In this document: piece by piece, positions 50,455 to 61,032 of the stretch
How the letters are laid out: each line of letters begins with the position of its first letter
Position numbering within the stretch: the stretch's first letter is position 1
NCBI GenBank assembly: GCA_039105265.1
Contig: JAPFFF010000029.1
Span: 310,001 to 374,000 of the forward strand
DNA: 64,000 bases
Source: Tritrichomonas musculus
Lineage: Eukaryota > Parabasalia > Tritrichomonadida > Tritrichomonadidae
Direction: 5' to 3'
Position numbers and translations under genes: made by a program
The notes under the pieces: model-generated
Told to the model about the DNA's origin: nothing
The model's input: only the letters and a program-made list of their open reading frames with translations
The model's database searches: none

Positions 50455-51330
50455 TCAATCTGATGAATCTTGCATTTTTGTAGCAGTCGATGTGAAATCT
50501 TGACCAGGAAAGAGTATTTCAGCAATCTGTTGAAAAATATCATCACATTTTCCTTTGAGAACAACATCAGAAAATGTTGTACAGTTTGTTGTTTCTATAT
50601 TAATTTCCACAAGAATTGCCCCTTTCTGTTTAGCTGTCTGTGCTAAAGATAGAACGGGGTCTACTGCGCCATATGTTCCAACAAGAAATAATACATCACA
50701 AGAATTTAAAGCTTTATAAGCAGCCTCACGTAAATAATCAGGTATCTTATCTTGAAAGAATGCAATAGGGGGCTTTAAAACGGATCCACAAACTTCACAT
50801 CTAGGAACAACTTGCTCTCTTATGATTTTCATATGATCAACAAACCTTAATGCATGGCATGTTTCGCATTCTCCAAAATCTGTAACGCAGCCATGTATTT
50901 CAATTAAATGATCTTCATCTCCATCAAAATGGTGTAATGAGTCAACATTTTGAGTAACTACTGTTGATACATATCCAGATTGAATTAATTGATGAATTAC
51001 TTTGTGTGAAAGTGAAGGCCCAAAGCTTCCATGTAATTGAAGACTTCTAACATTTGCAGCAAGCCTCCAGGATGGTAGGGGATTATCATAAAAATAAGAT
51101 TTCGATAAAATTGGTGATTTTAAAACATCCCAAATTCCACTATGATTATTCGAACGGAAAGTAGGAAGCGCATGAGACGAAATTCCAGCACCTGTTATAA
51201 TAACAACTTTTCCAAAATAATCTCGTAGAAGTGAAACAGCAAATTCAACCGTGTTTTCACACGGTATCTGATATCCAGCATCGGTTTCCTTGAATGAAAG
51301 ATCTATAAAATTTGAAAATATATTTCCCAT
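50455..51330 (-). CDS. Sirtuin (NAD-dependent protein deacylase), possibly N-myristoylated
   Basis: The 291-residue protein is a complete Sir2 domain: ITGAGISSHALPTFR (45-59), TQNVDSLHH (126-134), the catalytic His in EIHG (146), a zinc site C155/C158/C178/C181, and VGTYGAVDP (207-215). Sirtuins remove acyl groups from lysines using NAD. PTFR instead of PDFR is also found in SIRT5-type deacylases. The start MGNIFS fits the MGxxxS consensus for N-myristoylation, which would place the enzyme at membranes rather than in the nucleus. Length is normal and all key residues are present. The membrane location is inference. Confidence 0.9.
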   Translation of the reverse strand: MGNIFSNFIDLSFKETDAGYQIPCENTVEFAVSLLRDYFGKVVIITGAGISSHALPTFRSNNHSGIWDVLKSPILSKSYFYDNPLPSWRLAANVRSLQLHGSFGPSLSHKVIHQLIQSGYVSTVVTQNVDSLHHFDGDEDHLIEIHGCVTDFGECETCHALRFVDHMKIIREQVVPRCEVCGSVLKPPIAFFQDKIPDYLREAAYKALNSCDVLFLVGTYGAVDPVLSLAQTAKQKGAILVEINIETTNCTTFSDVVLKGKCDDIFQQIAEILFPGQDFTSTATKMQDSSD

Positions 51331-51591
51331 AATCGGAATTGGTGTGGCAGTTGAAAATTATTCAAATCCAAATTTCAATAATATTAACGATCAAAATTTA
51401 CATGAATGAATTCAAAAATTGACAAAAATACTGTTATTTTCTTAAGAAAACATTGATCATTATTAATTGAATTTTATTATTTATTTATGGAGTTTACTCA
51501 ATTACCTGAAATCAGTTTAATTTCATATATATTATTCAGGAAAGTGGTAAAATAAACTAATTTTTTGTCGTTGGAAAAGAGAGTGAGCATT
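51331..51591. other. Spacer upstream of the sirtuin gene
   Basis: About 260 bp between the sirtuin start and the TTAA-flanked element. No gene is supported; a 73-codon frame crosses the element's left end and is probably chance. Confidence 0.5.
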
Positions 51592-52999
51592 TTAAGGACG
51601 ACCTTTCTATGAAAAATGATCGTCGTGGTTACATTTAATTTTTCCTCAATCTGGTAAATCTTTATTTTTGAACTTTTTGGATTTTTTACTCTCAATTTTT
51701 TTGAATGCTTATTTGTCATAATATCTTTATAATTTTACTATTTAAGAAGTAAGTATTCGAGGTTTTTATACCAATAAACACCATTTCACAGCATTACAGG
51801 CATTATATGCTCAATAATGAAGAAGAAAAATAAACTTCGAATTGCAATTTCCAATTTTTATTAAAATCGTTGTCTAAATTTCCCTTATTTCCTGCTTTTA
51901 AGAGCATAATGCTGGTATTGCCGATCCAATAAAAAAAATTGAGAGCAAAAGATGAAAAAGAAACCAATATTTAGCTTCAAATTTTGAAGAGATATATATT
52001 ATCACAATTCTCACAAAAAGAACACAAATATGTCAAATGCGCTTTCACTCTTGGCTAATAAACCTGATAATTGTATTTTATCACAAAATTGGTGCAAAAC
52101 GATATATTTTTTTGCTCATTAAACACAAATAATTGCTTTTCTTATTCAATGCATATACTCATAGTTTATGCTAGATGAAATACTGCATATTTTAATGCAT
52201 CTAAATTTTCTCACCCAAAGAAATGCTAATTATTATTTCATGATTTTTTTTTCTCAACAGAAAAATCTTAATAAATTCTATTTATGTATATTAAAATATT
52301 TATAGTTTCTTCTTTTAGTATTTTATTTACTTATTTTCATGCTTTTTAGCTTTTTTAAAAAAATCCAAATTGAGAAGAAAAAATCTAAAAAGTTCAACTA
52401 TTTGTGAACAAATATACAAAGAAAAAAATTGAGTGGAAAAAATCTAAAAAGTTCAAAAAAAAATATTTACCCTCAATCTTTCTTAATTTTATTGTAAAAC
52501 TCATATTAACAAATAAATAATTGGAATATAATGCATATAAAAAATAATTAAATAATTATTCAGCTTTGAAAAAGAGATATTTCAAAAAATAAAAGTGAAT
52601 TAAACTAAAATACGTTTATATTTTTACTAAGAATTTCAAAATGTAATAACTCAATTTCAAAGAAAAACAATTTTGTTTTCTATGCACCATTTATTAAATA
52701 ACATGAATATTTAAAATAATCCGGTTCCAAACTCATAATATATTAAAGAAAAAGATGAAATTTTAGTAGATAAAATAAAAAAATGATTAAATTTGATAAA
52801 TAACAAGTATTAATTTTACTTTTCGAACCGGATATCAATAATTTATTCTATTTGATTTGTATTAACACAAAAACAAGTTTATTTTTCCCCTTCTAACTTG
52901 AGTTATTAATTTTTTTAATTTTCAATGATTTACGATGAAAATGAATACAAAAATTAATCGCAATATAATAAATTATAAACGGTGAAAGGTCGTCCTTAA
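51592..52999. mobile_element. 1,400-bp non-coding element flanked by TTAA
   Basis: GGACGACCTTTC (51596-51607) is matched exactly by its reverse complement GAAAGGTCGTCC (52984-52995), and both are flanked by TTAA (51592-51595 and 52996-52999). A TTAA duplication with short inverted repeats starting GG is the signature of piggyBac-type insertion. A TA duplication with a 13-bp repeat, as in Tc1/mariner, fits equally. The interior has no gene. AAAATCTAAAAAGTTCAA occurs twice near 52380-52460. It would be a non-autonomous element depending on a transposase elsewhere. Confidence 0.62.
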
Positions 53000-53080
53000 T
53001 ACTTTTTTAAAAATATTTTCAAATCACATATCATTAGAAATAACGATTAATAAATATTGAAACTTTAGTAACGAATATTT

Positions 53081-54505
53081 ATGGATAAAGAAACTGAACC
53101 TAGTTCAGTCGATAGGATAGTCATGGAAACCCTCGGTGGTTTAATTGGCACAGTAGATGAACCAGGAATGAATGTTTCTAATTCAGACGAATCAAATAAA
53201 GTAGAAGTAGATAAAGAAAATGAAACTCAGAATGTAGAAAACGAAATTCAGCATGTAGAAAATGAAATTCAGCATGTAGAAAATGAGCAGCCAACATTTG
53301 CAACAACTAGTGAAGATATTGACGTTCATATTCATAATTCAAATTTATTAATTTTAAACCCAGAGCTTATTAAAAAAGAAAACAATACAAATGAAAAAGA
53401 AGAATCGAATGAAGAAAAAGAAAGGAGAGAATTCTACCGAATGTTACTTGGAAGCAACAGCACACCTACATCACGACTGTCAAACAACAATTGTACTAAA
53501 AAATCGGCTTCAATTCCTCGTCCTCCGAGTGAAAACTTGAGTGAAAATGAAATAAATGCAATTGTCGAAAATTTACTAAAAGGAAAAAAATATCCAAATT
53601 TAAATAATCCAGGTACAGTAGCCAAAGTTGTAAAGGAACTCGATTCACGACGAATTGATGCATTAAATAAAAATGAATATTTAAAATCGAAAAAAATTGG
53701 TGATATTATTGAAGCAGTTAAGAATCAAATGTATCAAGCAGACCGCGACCTAATGTTCAAAGAAAATATTGAAACGCTTAAGCAAAGGCATCAAGAAGCC
53801 CTTGATGCTTATGAAGGTGCGAAAGCAGAATGGAAAAAGCGGCATGTTGATTTTGTTGAAAAATGTAAGAAAGAGGCTTCTGATTTGCAAGCTAAGCATG
53901 ACAATGACATGGCTGATCTAGGAGCTAAATGGACAGATCCCTCAATGTTGCGCAAATTTACCAAGCGTTCTCCTTATTTATTACAGCAAAAAGCAGTTGA
54001 AAAGTACATGGTTTTAGCTGGCAACTTAGAAGGAGCCGAAGAGACAAAAAAAATAAATCAGCAAAATGAAAGAGCCGAAGCACAACGAAAATTTCTTAAT
54101 ATGCAAGAATCTTATGAATCTTCTAGAAAGCAATTGATTGAATCCCAAAATGAAGAAATAAATCAAATGAAAATTCAACAAGAAGTTAGATATAGGCAAA
54201 TGCTTGTTAATGAACAAGACGCATTAGAATTATGTCGTAAAAGAATCGTTACAGCGCAAAGAAATTTAGATGAGCAAAGTGATGTCGATAAATATCTTGC
54301 TAAAAAGTTCAAAAAAGCTCCTGGTACTGTTTTGCCTCTATCTGTTATTAACACATTTGAAGATTTGCCAGCATTATCAAGAGGAAAAGGATATGCAAAA
54401 GGTGATGTTGGAAGACATGTTACGCCAAAGCCTGAGCCATTGCAGCTGCCTCCTCTGAAAGTCAGGCAATCTAAACAGACCAAAATTGTTATTAATTTCA
54501 AATAA
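53081..54505 (+). CDS. Coiled-coil protein of unknown function with acidic N-terminal repeats
   Basis: The 474-residue product has an acidic, probably disordered head (about 1-150) with three units of the 7-residue repeat QHVENEI (about 50-70), encoded by a 21-bp repeat at 53228-53287. A conserved-looking segment (ENEINAIVENLLKGKKYP, about 154-171) precedes a long coiled coil (about 215-405). That coiled coil contains a possible break at KWTDPSMLRKFTKRSPYLL, before a basic Pro-rich tail. I do not recognise the family with confidence; cytoskeletal or ciliary roles would be usual for this layout. Confidence 0.7.
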   Translation: MDKETEPSSVDRIVMETLGGLIGTVDEPGMNVSNSDESNKVEVDKENETQNVENEIQHVENEIQHVENEQPTFATTSEDIDVHIHNSNLLILNPELIKKENNTNEKEESNEEKERREFYRMLLGSNSTPTSRLSNNNCTKKSASIPRPPSENLSENEINAIVENLLKGKKYPNLNNPGTVAKVVKELDSRRIDALNKNEYLKSKKIGDIIEAVKNQMYQADRDLMFKENIETLKQRHQEALDAYEGAKAEWKKRHVDFVEKCKKEASDLQAKHDNDMADLGAKWTDPSMLRKFTKRSPYLLQQKAVEKYMVLAGNLEGAEETKKINQQNERAEAQRKFLNMQESYESSRKQLIESQNEEINQMKIQQEVRYRQMLVNEQDALELCRKRIVTAQRNLDEQSDVDKYLAKKFKKAPGTVLPLSVINTFEDLPALSRGKGYAKGDVGRHVTPKPEPLQLPPLKVRQSKQTKIVINFK

Positions 54506-55131
54506 AATTGTAATTATCTTAGAAAGTTCTCTTTCCTATATTTATGCGAGTGGAAATAAATTCATGTTTTTAACAAAAAAATGTTATTTTCATTAATATT
54601 TTAAATGCGTATAAGAAATAAGCAAATGTATATTATATATCAAAGGACAACAATAGAGGATCTTTTTATTTATAAGAAAAAACGCAGCATCAAAAAAATT
54701 TATCAAAACTCTAATCAATCTCATTACTTTATTAAGTATAATTTGTTAAGAAAAACGCTCGGATATCTTGCTTCTCTTTCCACTCACAATTCGTAAAGAA
54801 TTTTTATTTCTAAGGTTGAATGTGTCTATGTGAATAAACTCAAGGAGATTATTCTCAAAAAGTTTGTTTTTCTGAAGTTTATAAAAATTTTTTGAAAGAG
54901 TTTCTTCAATTCCTAAAAATGGCCATCATATTTTGATCTTTCCTGTGTCTACCATTGTTAGCGCCATTTAACCGTGAGATATAAAAATTCTATTATTGAG
55001 ATTACCCGTTAAAGAAAGAAAAAAAAACAATGAATATAAATTATTTCATTCCCAATGATCAATTTAATATTTATTAGAAAACATAAAACATGATTGTAAC
55101 AATAACAATATTCAAATCGAAAATAATAACA
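54506..55131. other. Spacer between convergent genes
   Basis: No domain-bearing frame; a 63-codon open stretch at 54605 is Lys/Ile/Tyr-rich and probably chance. Contains A/T runs only. Confidence 0.5.
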
Positions 55132-56064
55132 TTATATATGCGTTCTGGCAATATTAACAAGATCAGACGCTGTCGGTCTTGCATTTGGATCGACAGAAAG
55201 CATGTCATTAACTATATTTTTAAGTTCGTCCGAGCAATTAGCTGGATAACCAGGTGAACCAAGCATTAATTCACCTCTTCTGAGTTTTTGATAGCCATCG
55301 CAGCCACCTCTAGGAGCTAATTGCTTTGATATTGCTTCTAATAATACAACTCCAAAACTAAAAATATCTGTAGGTGCCCCAACTTTGTAAGTGCCGCAAG
55401 GATAAGCCAATGCTTCAGGTGAAACAAAAGGCCCAGCTCCTTCATTTCCTTCTACAAATTGCCCAATTAATGTTAAAGTTCCAAAATCTGCAAGTTTAAA
55501 CATATCTCCTAAAACCAGAATGTTCCCAGGAGATACATCTAGATGCATCCAATGAGCGTTATGCAATTGATATAATGCATTTCCAATATCAAAAATCATT
55601 TTCCATTCTGAAGCTTCAACAAATTGGTAACTGGAAATATCACCATCTGGGCATAATTCCATCTGTAAAAGCGCTTTTGTTTTGATTTCAAAATAATCTA
55701 TTGTCTTAACAAGATAAGGGGAATCTTGAACTTTCATTCTTTTGTTATATTCATCTTTAACTCTGCGCTTGTGTTCTGTAATCTTGACAGCCCAGCACAT
55801 GCCATCGCTCGACCTTGCTGCATAAACAGCTGAATTGCTGGTGCAACGAAGTGGAGAATCAGATTGTAATTGAAGATCTTTTTTCGTATAAAGCTCACAT
55901 AATTCTTCTTCAGTTAGTGTATGTAAAGAAGACGGAATTGGATTAAACATGCTTGGGCAAGGTTCATCGTCATCGAAATCAAAATCAGGAACAGGGAAAC
56001 CTATATTCATCATATAGAAATTAAAATTTTTTTTCAATATATTTGTAAACGGTCTTGCATACAT
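55132..56064 (-). CDS. Wee1/Myt1-like kinase lacking the catalytic-loop lysine
   Basis: The 310-residue protein is a kinase domain (about 68-308) preceded by an acidic head. It carries the ATP-site K94 (WAVKI), HLDVSPGNIL (164-173), LADFG (181-185) and EGNEGAGPFVSPEAL (195-209). The HLDV loop, the EG(D/N) activation segment and the later GGCDGYQKLRRGEL, matching Myt1's GGxGWQxLRxG, point to the Wee1/Myt1 family. That family restrains cyclin-dependent kinases before mitosis. The usual HxDxKPxN has Ser168 in place of Lys, which may weaken phosphotransfer. The glycine loop is reduced (PLRCTSNSAVYAA). The true start may be the double Met at 18-19. Confidence 0.8.
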   Translation of the reverse strand: MYARPFTNILKKNFNFYMMNIGFPVPDFDFDDDEPCPSMFNPIPSSLHTLTEEELCELYTKKDLQLQSDSPLRCTSNSAVYAARSSDGMCWAVKITEHKRRVKDEYNKRMKVQDSPYLVKTIDYFEIKTKALLQMELCPDGDISSYQFVEASEWKMIFDIGNALYQLHNAHWMHLDVSPGNILVLGDMFKLADFGTLTLIGQFVEGNEGAGPFVSPEALAYPCGTYKVGAPTDIFSFGVVLLEAISKQLAPRGGCDGYQKLRRGELMLGSPGYPANCSDELKNIVNDMLSVDPNARPTASDLVNIARTHI

Positions 56065-57563
56065 AAGAAATGTTTGAAAAAGATTTTTAGAAATGTTGAT
56101 CGTTGAATAAATATTTTCAAAGCATTATCAAATCGGTTGGAAGATTTAAATCCGAACTTTTTTCAATAAAATAATTTAATATATGTATTCCATTCAATAT
56201 ATTCCAAAAAAAAAGAAAAACTTTAATAGGTCATAGCTTTGAAATATTAAATTTTCTGTAATGCTTTTTCAAAGATACTCAAAAATAGTATTTCAAAAAG
56301 TATCCATGTCTCAAAAATTGAAAGTATTTGATCATATAAAATATATTTCTCAAAAAAATTATTCAATTTTATGAGGAAGTTAAAACATTCACTTTTAAAG
56401 TTAAAAAATGAGGCTATATATCTTAATCACATTTTCAGAAAATTTTATTATTATAAGTATCATAATATTACGTACATACTTTTATTATATTGATTAATTT
56501 AAATGTTTAATAATTAAAGATAAAGTCAAGATATTAATGATTTGAAAACTAACAGTAGAATTATACAGAATTTATTCAAAAAAAAAAAGTTATTTCATGA
56601 TTTCCTAAAAACTATCTGATAGCAACAAAAATTTATATCCTTTTTTATACTTATTTGATTTTTTTGAAGTATTTTTGTCGAAGTTAAACATATGATTGAC
56701 AAATTTTTAATAATTTTGTCATTTATAAGTTTTTTTCCTTAACTTAAAATAATTTGTCCAAGAATTGTGTACTACGCGATTGTGATTTGGTCTTCAAAAT
56801 AATTGTATGAGTTATTTAATCATTGTTTTATTTTTTTTGAAACAAAAGGACTAAACAAACTTAGTTAATTTAAAAAACATTTTTATCTTTGAATTAAGGA
56901 CACATATTTGATATTTTTATTATATTTTTGTTTTAAAAAATGCGTTAATAAATTATATGATATTTTTTGTTTAAAATATGCTTTTATTAAAATATTAAAA
57001 TAATTATATTTTGATTTAATTCTGCCCGAAAGTTTTTAATTCTCATTATAACGGATAACTTCATATATAAGTTATAAAACCAGTAAAATATTAAATGAAC
57101 AATCTTTTTATATTTATATATTTATAGATTTTTAAAAAAATCCATATTAAAAGGAAAAGTTGAATATAAACCTAGCAACTTTTTAAAATAGCCTTGTTGA
57201 ATATATAAGTATAGCAACTTTTTAGAAAAGCTGAACGATTAACACAATGCCTTATTTTTTTTATACTATTTAAAATAAAATTTATATTAATTTAAAACTT
57301 TGTTAAACGCATTCAAGAGCTAAATACTGCATTCTTTCTCATCTATAATTAATCAATAAATGTTTATTTGTCTTCTTAGCTGGCTCATCTTTTTTACTGG
57401 TTCGTATTCATATGTACCTCTTCATCTCTGATTCATCTTTATTTGGAATAAATGATAAAATGGCATACCAAAAAAAAGTTGAAAAATTAATCTTAAAAAT
57501 TGTATATCATGTTCAAAAAGTTCATCTCAGAAAAAGTGATTTATATATATAATTCAATATCTG
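56065..57563. other. Intergenic spacer with a short tandem duplication
   Basis: About 1.5 kb of AT-rich DNA. TAGCAACTTTTTA occurs at 57173 and 57212 within a 39-bp imperfect duplication. GTGATTTGGTC near 56790 resembles words at 35177 and 30804. No gene is seen. Confidence 0.5.
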
Positions 57564-57570
57564 TCATATA
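57564..57570 (+). promoter_or_regulatory. Candidate initiator TCATATA
   Basis: TCATATATTTTTTC lies about 20 bp before the ATG at 57587 and resembles the parabasalid initiator. It supports that ATG over the upstream ATG at 57509, whose extra residues are hydrophobic and uncharacteristic. Confidence 0.3.
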
Positions 57571-57586
57571 TTTTTTCTTTTTCGTT

Positions 57587-57925
57587 ATGCTTTCAGAAGG
57601 AAATCAACAGTTCCCAGAACCATTACAGCAATCTAGCAATGAAAATGCTCATACTCTAGATCAAAATGAAATTAATACAGACAATTCTGCAAATGATCAA
57701 GATTCCCAGACCGATAACACAAACAATACTAGTGACGACGAAAATGCTGGTGATGAAGCTTTAGTTGATATGTTTAGCTATTACTTTTTAGAATTTCTTA
57801 AAGAAACAGAAAAGTTATCATCTCCAACACCTTCTTATTTTGCACAGCTTTCAAATGATGAAAAGCATCTTCTAAGAGTGTTTAAGCAATATTACAACGA
57901 ATACAAAATTCAGACTGAATTTTAA
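57587..57925 (+). CDS. Small acidic protein of unknown function
   Basis: From the ATG at 57587 the 112-residue product has an Asn/Asp/Gln/Glu-rich disordered half (about 1-62). A helical half follows (about 65-112: ALVDMFSYYFLEFLKETEKL and LLRVFKQYYNEYKIQ). I recognise no family. The frame is open further upstream to a non-ATG start, and that extension would be a hydrophobic helix. If used, it would make a membrane-anchored version. Confidence 0.5.
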   Translation: MLSEGNQQFPEPLQQSSNENAHTLDQNEINTDNSANDQDSQTDNTNNTSDDENAGDEALVDMFSYYFLEFLKETEKLSSPTPSYFAQLSNDEKHLLRVFKQYYNEYKIQTEF

Positions 57926-58233
57926 TGTTTATTGACTTATTTTCTATAATCTGATTCTGCACAAAAGAAATATTCATGTCTTTAAGATACTAATTGTTTA
58001 AAAGAATTATTTTTAAATCATATTTTTTATTTTGTATATCGTTTTCATGAATATTTTATTATTCATATAAAGAGTTTGATACTTTTTGAAGATTTAGTTT
58101 ATAAGTTTTATTGAACTCAATAAATATAATCAAAACAATGCTGATAACCAAATTTAAGTTGAATATGGCATATATTTATTAATTGCTAGATATTTTAAAA
58201 TATCATACTAAATTAATTTTGAATTTATTGAAT

Positions 58234-58315
58234 GGCACGATGGCCGAGTGGTTAAGGCGTGGGATTTGAGTCCCCATGGGTTTATCCCTCATCAGTTCGA
58301 ATCTGGTTCGTGTCG
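58234..58315 (+). tRNA. tRNA-Ser (anticodon UGA)
   Basis: The 82-nt gene folds as a class II tRNA. Acceptor GGCACGA pairs with TCGTGTC (one G-T), the D arm is GCCGAGTGGTTAAGGC, and the anticodon arm TGGGA-TTTGAGT-CCCCA has TGA at 34-36. An extra arm is GGG/CCC around TTTAT, the T arm is ATCAG-TTCGAAT-CTGGT, and the discriminator is G73. The long extra arm, G73 and D-arm sequence are typical of eukaryotic tRNA-Ser. It decodes UCA. There is an A-C mismatch at 31-39 closing the anticodon loop, no intron and no encoded CCA. A 13-T run follows. Confidence 0.93.
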
Positions 58316-58328
58316 TTTTTTTTTTTTT
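58316..58328 (+). terminator. Pol III terminator of tRNA-Ser
   Basis: Thirteen T residues follow the tRNA discriminator base directly, then a run of A. T runs are the standard RNA polymerase III stop. Confidence 0.8.
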
Positions 58329-58456
58329 AAAAAAAAAAAAAATATGATGAAAATAAATCAGATGAACGTCGTAACTATTAATGAAGAATAACTAAAGTTT
58401 TTATATAAATTTACAGCATAAATATATGCATAAAGAGCATATAATATTATATATAA

Positions 58457-59413
58457 TTAATCATTGTGAATTCGTATTAAAGGGCAATCATTAGGCCTGA
58501 GAGAATAGCAAAGTAAATTTATTTTTGCCCCAGAATAAAAAACAGCACTCATTGATCCAAACAAATGACTCAATGTGCACTGGTATAAAACATCAGCAAC
58601 AAAATCTTTTCTAAAAATGATTGGGAAATACTTTTCACCTTTCATTGCAATAGCCCACCTCAAGTTGTATTCAAATGCCAATTGCTGGCCAGTAAACTTT
58701 TGAACTATAGATGATTTAACTTTTATAAGATTCGGAGCTATTTCATCAATATTACAGGATATTATAACATCTTCTGTTTGATTTTTCTCAAATTCAGCTT
58801 GAAGAATCACTTCAAGATCTGAAAGTGAATCAAAATACATTGGACCTGTAATTGAAATATTCATTGATTTAAAAAGTGATATAAAATCAGATATTTGATT
58901 TGTGATTGTCTCAAATGTTAAATGTTGTAACGCTTTTAAAGATTGTTCAAGGGAAACCTCACCATCTTGGGTTATATCTATAAATTGTGAAAGAAGCTCA
59001 AAGTATGATGTTATAAAAGCAACAAGAATTGAAGAAAAAAGAGAATCTGATAATGGGTTTGAAAAAAAAATCTCCTGGTAGTTAGTCTTGGCTTGTGAAT
59101 TAATTTGTGAGATTTGTTGCATGTTATAGTAATTCTCAATTGCCGATAATGAATCAAAAATTTTTGTTCTTACGGGCGATATATAATTTGTTGATGCTAT
59201 TCGAACTGGAGTAGCTGATGCAGTTCTCGCAGATGATGGCTTAATAAGAGAAACTTCTTTTGATGATATAAATTCTCTCGATGTTGGAGTTTTAGACTTT
59301 TGCGAAGATTGAAGATTCGAAAATGTAATATGAAAGTTTGGTGATTTATTTTTTTCAGGATAGTTTAATAAGTTTGGATTCTTAAACGAGGCCCGAGAAG
59401 CCGCTTTCTTCAT
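58457..59413 (-). CDS. Unknown protein with a Ser/Pro-rich head
   Basis: The 318-residue protein has a basic Ser/Thr/Pro-rich first third (about 1-85) with repeated PVR and SPVR words, probably disordered. A folded alpha/beta-looking remainder follows (about 90-318), ending in INLLCYSLRPNDCPLIRIHND. I see no transmembrane helix or known catalytic motif. The ATG at 59413 is the only sensible start. The gene is next to tRNA-Ser and transcribed away from the transposon cluster. Confidence 0.62.
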   Translation of the reverse strand: MKKAASRASFKNPNLLNYPEKNKSPNFHITFSNLQSSQKSKTPTSREFISSKEVSLIKPSSARTASATPVRIASTNYISPVRTKIFDSLSAIENYYNMQQISQINSQAKTNYQEIFFSNPLSDSLFSSILVAFITSYFELLSQFIDITQDGEVSLEQSLKALQHLTFETITNQISDFISLFKSMNISITGPMYFDSLSDLEVILQAEFEKNQTEDVIISCNIDEIAPNLIKVKSSIVQKFTGQQLAFEYNLRWAIAMKGEKYFPIIFRKDFVADVLYQCTLSHLFGSMSAVFYSGAKINLLCYSLRPNDCPLIRIHND

Positions 59414-59622
59414 TGAGGAAAAAGAAAAATATTGTACGTTATATTTTAATAATTATAATTTTTTAATTGAAATTTTGTTAATCTACAATAACATAAAACA
59501 ATAATCAAAGCAATGAATTCATTTCAATTTGGATGAAAAATTATTTTATCATGCAAATTAAAAGATAGAATAAAATTATTCCCTTTCACATCTAATTTTG
59601 ATGTTTCATCAATATTATTATA

Positions 59623-61032
59623 CATCAAATAGAAGTGCGAGAACTAAAATAACGTATTTTTTGTTTTAAAAAAAGATTGATTTTTCAAAAAATAATTCGT
59701 TAGCCTTATGATTTTTTTAATAAAATAAAGTATATAATTGATTTTGTATATTATATATCAGTATCGCACTATTTGAAAGTTCATACGTTGAAATTCAAAT
59801 TTTACATATTTTGAAGAATATGATTGAAGTTGAAATAATATTGATTATTTATTCATTTTATCATATTCTAAATAGAATTATTGATATAATTTCTAATTAA
59901 TATATATATAATATTATAATATAAATAAGATAAATTTATTTTAGCAAAAAAATTATAGAAAACATAAATATCTAGCTATAATATTAATTTTATCGGGATA
60001 ACTATTTTATATTAGAATTAAATTATATTGTATGATATTATATTATGATTATTTATAAATCCGCTCGATGGGCGTAGTTTTATTTTTTTATTCACAAAAA
60101 GTTAAAAAAGAATTGAGTAGAAATGTTCGTTAGGCTTAAATGATTTAAGTTAAATCCCCTCAAAATTCAATGCAATGTTCGTTAGGCTTAAATCCCCTCA
60201 AAATTCTGTACAAATTCCGTTATATAATATTTTATTAATATTTCTTAAATATCAGTATATTAAAAATAAATAAAATGTAATATATAATTTTTGGACGAAA
60301 TTTATTTTAAAAAATATTTATTTTATCTTGAAATAGCAAACAGAGGACAGATCTTATCTTCAATAATTTTATAAATCTATTTTCACACTTTATACGCTTA
60401 ATACTTTCATTAAATTAAATAATAATCTAATAATAACAGACCATTATAATAAACAAGACTAAAATAATTAATTATCAAGAATTTCAGATTATATCTTTAT
60501 AAACCATGCATTATTCATAATCTGAAATAATTATTAAACCAATTAAATATCAGTTATTTGTCAAATGACAACAATAAAACATATTTTTGAAAATCTTTTT
60601 ATCATAATCGTAATTCTTAACCAAGTAAATAGTTTAATTTATGAATTATCAAATAATATCATTGATATTAGTAATAATTGATCATTTTATGCTATATTCT
60701 TTGTTTGTATAATTTTCTAATATTGAAATCCTTTAATTGTTCAACGATTACAAAAGTTAAAAATGTGAATATTTAAATTTTTTTATGTAAACAAATATAA
60801 AAATTACCTTAAAAAACAAAGTATTTGGTGCTCTTTTTTTTTTTTTTTAGAAATAAAAATTTGATTTTTTTTTTTTCTCATATTCAATTTTAAAATCAAT
60901 ATAATATTACTCGTAGCGAACCAAATTAAAAAATTATACATTAATTATACATTATTTTACCTGTATAAATAAATATCTAAATTTGAAATAAATTGGTTAA
61001 CCAAAGGTAGTTCTCGCACCTCTCATCAAATA
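59623..61032. mobile_element. 1.39-kb non-coding element with 9-bp target duplication
   Basis: CATCAAATA is repeated directly at 59623-59631 and 61024-61032. Just inside are the inverted ends GAAGTGCGAGAACTA (59632-59646) and TAGTTCTCGCACCTCT (61008-61023). The left end continues AAAATAACGTATTT, a word shared with the neighbouring nested element. A 9-bp duplication with short inverted repeats suggests a Mutator-like (MULE) element. The interior has no gene; the word AATGTTCGTTAGGCTTAAA is repeated at 60122 and 60174. Confidence 0.7.

Noticed and set aside
51498-51719. 73-codon minus-strand frame
   Set aside because: Crosses the boundary of the TTAA-flanked element, so it cannot be an old gene of either side; no domain.
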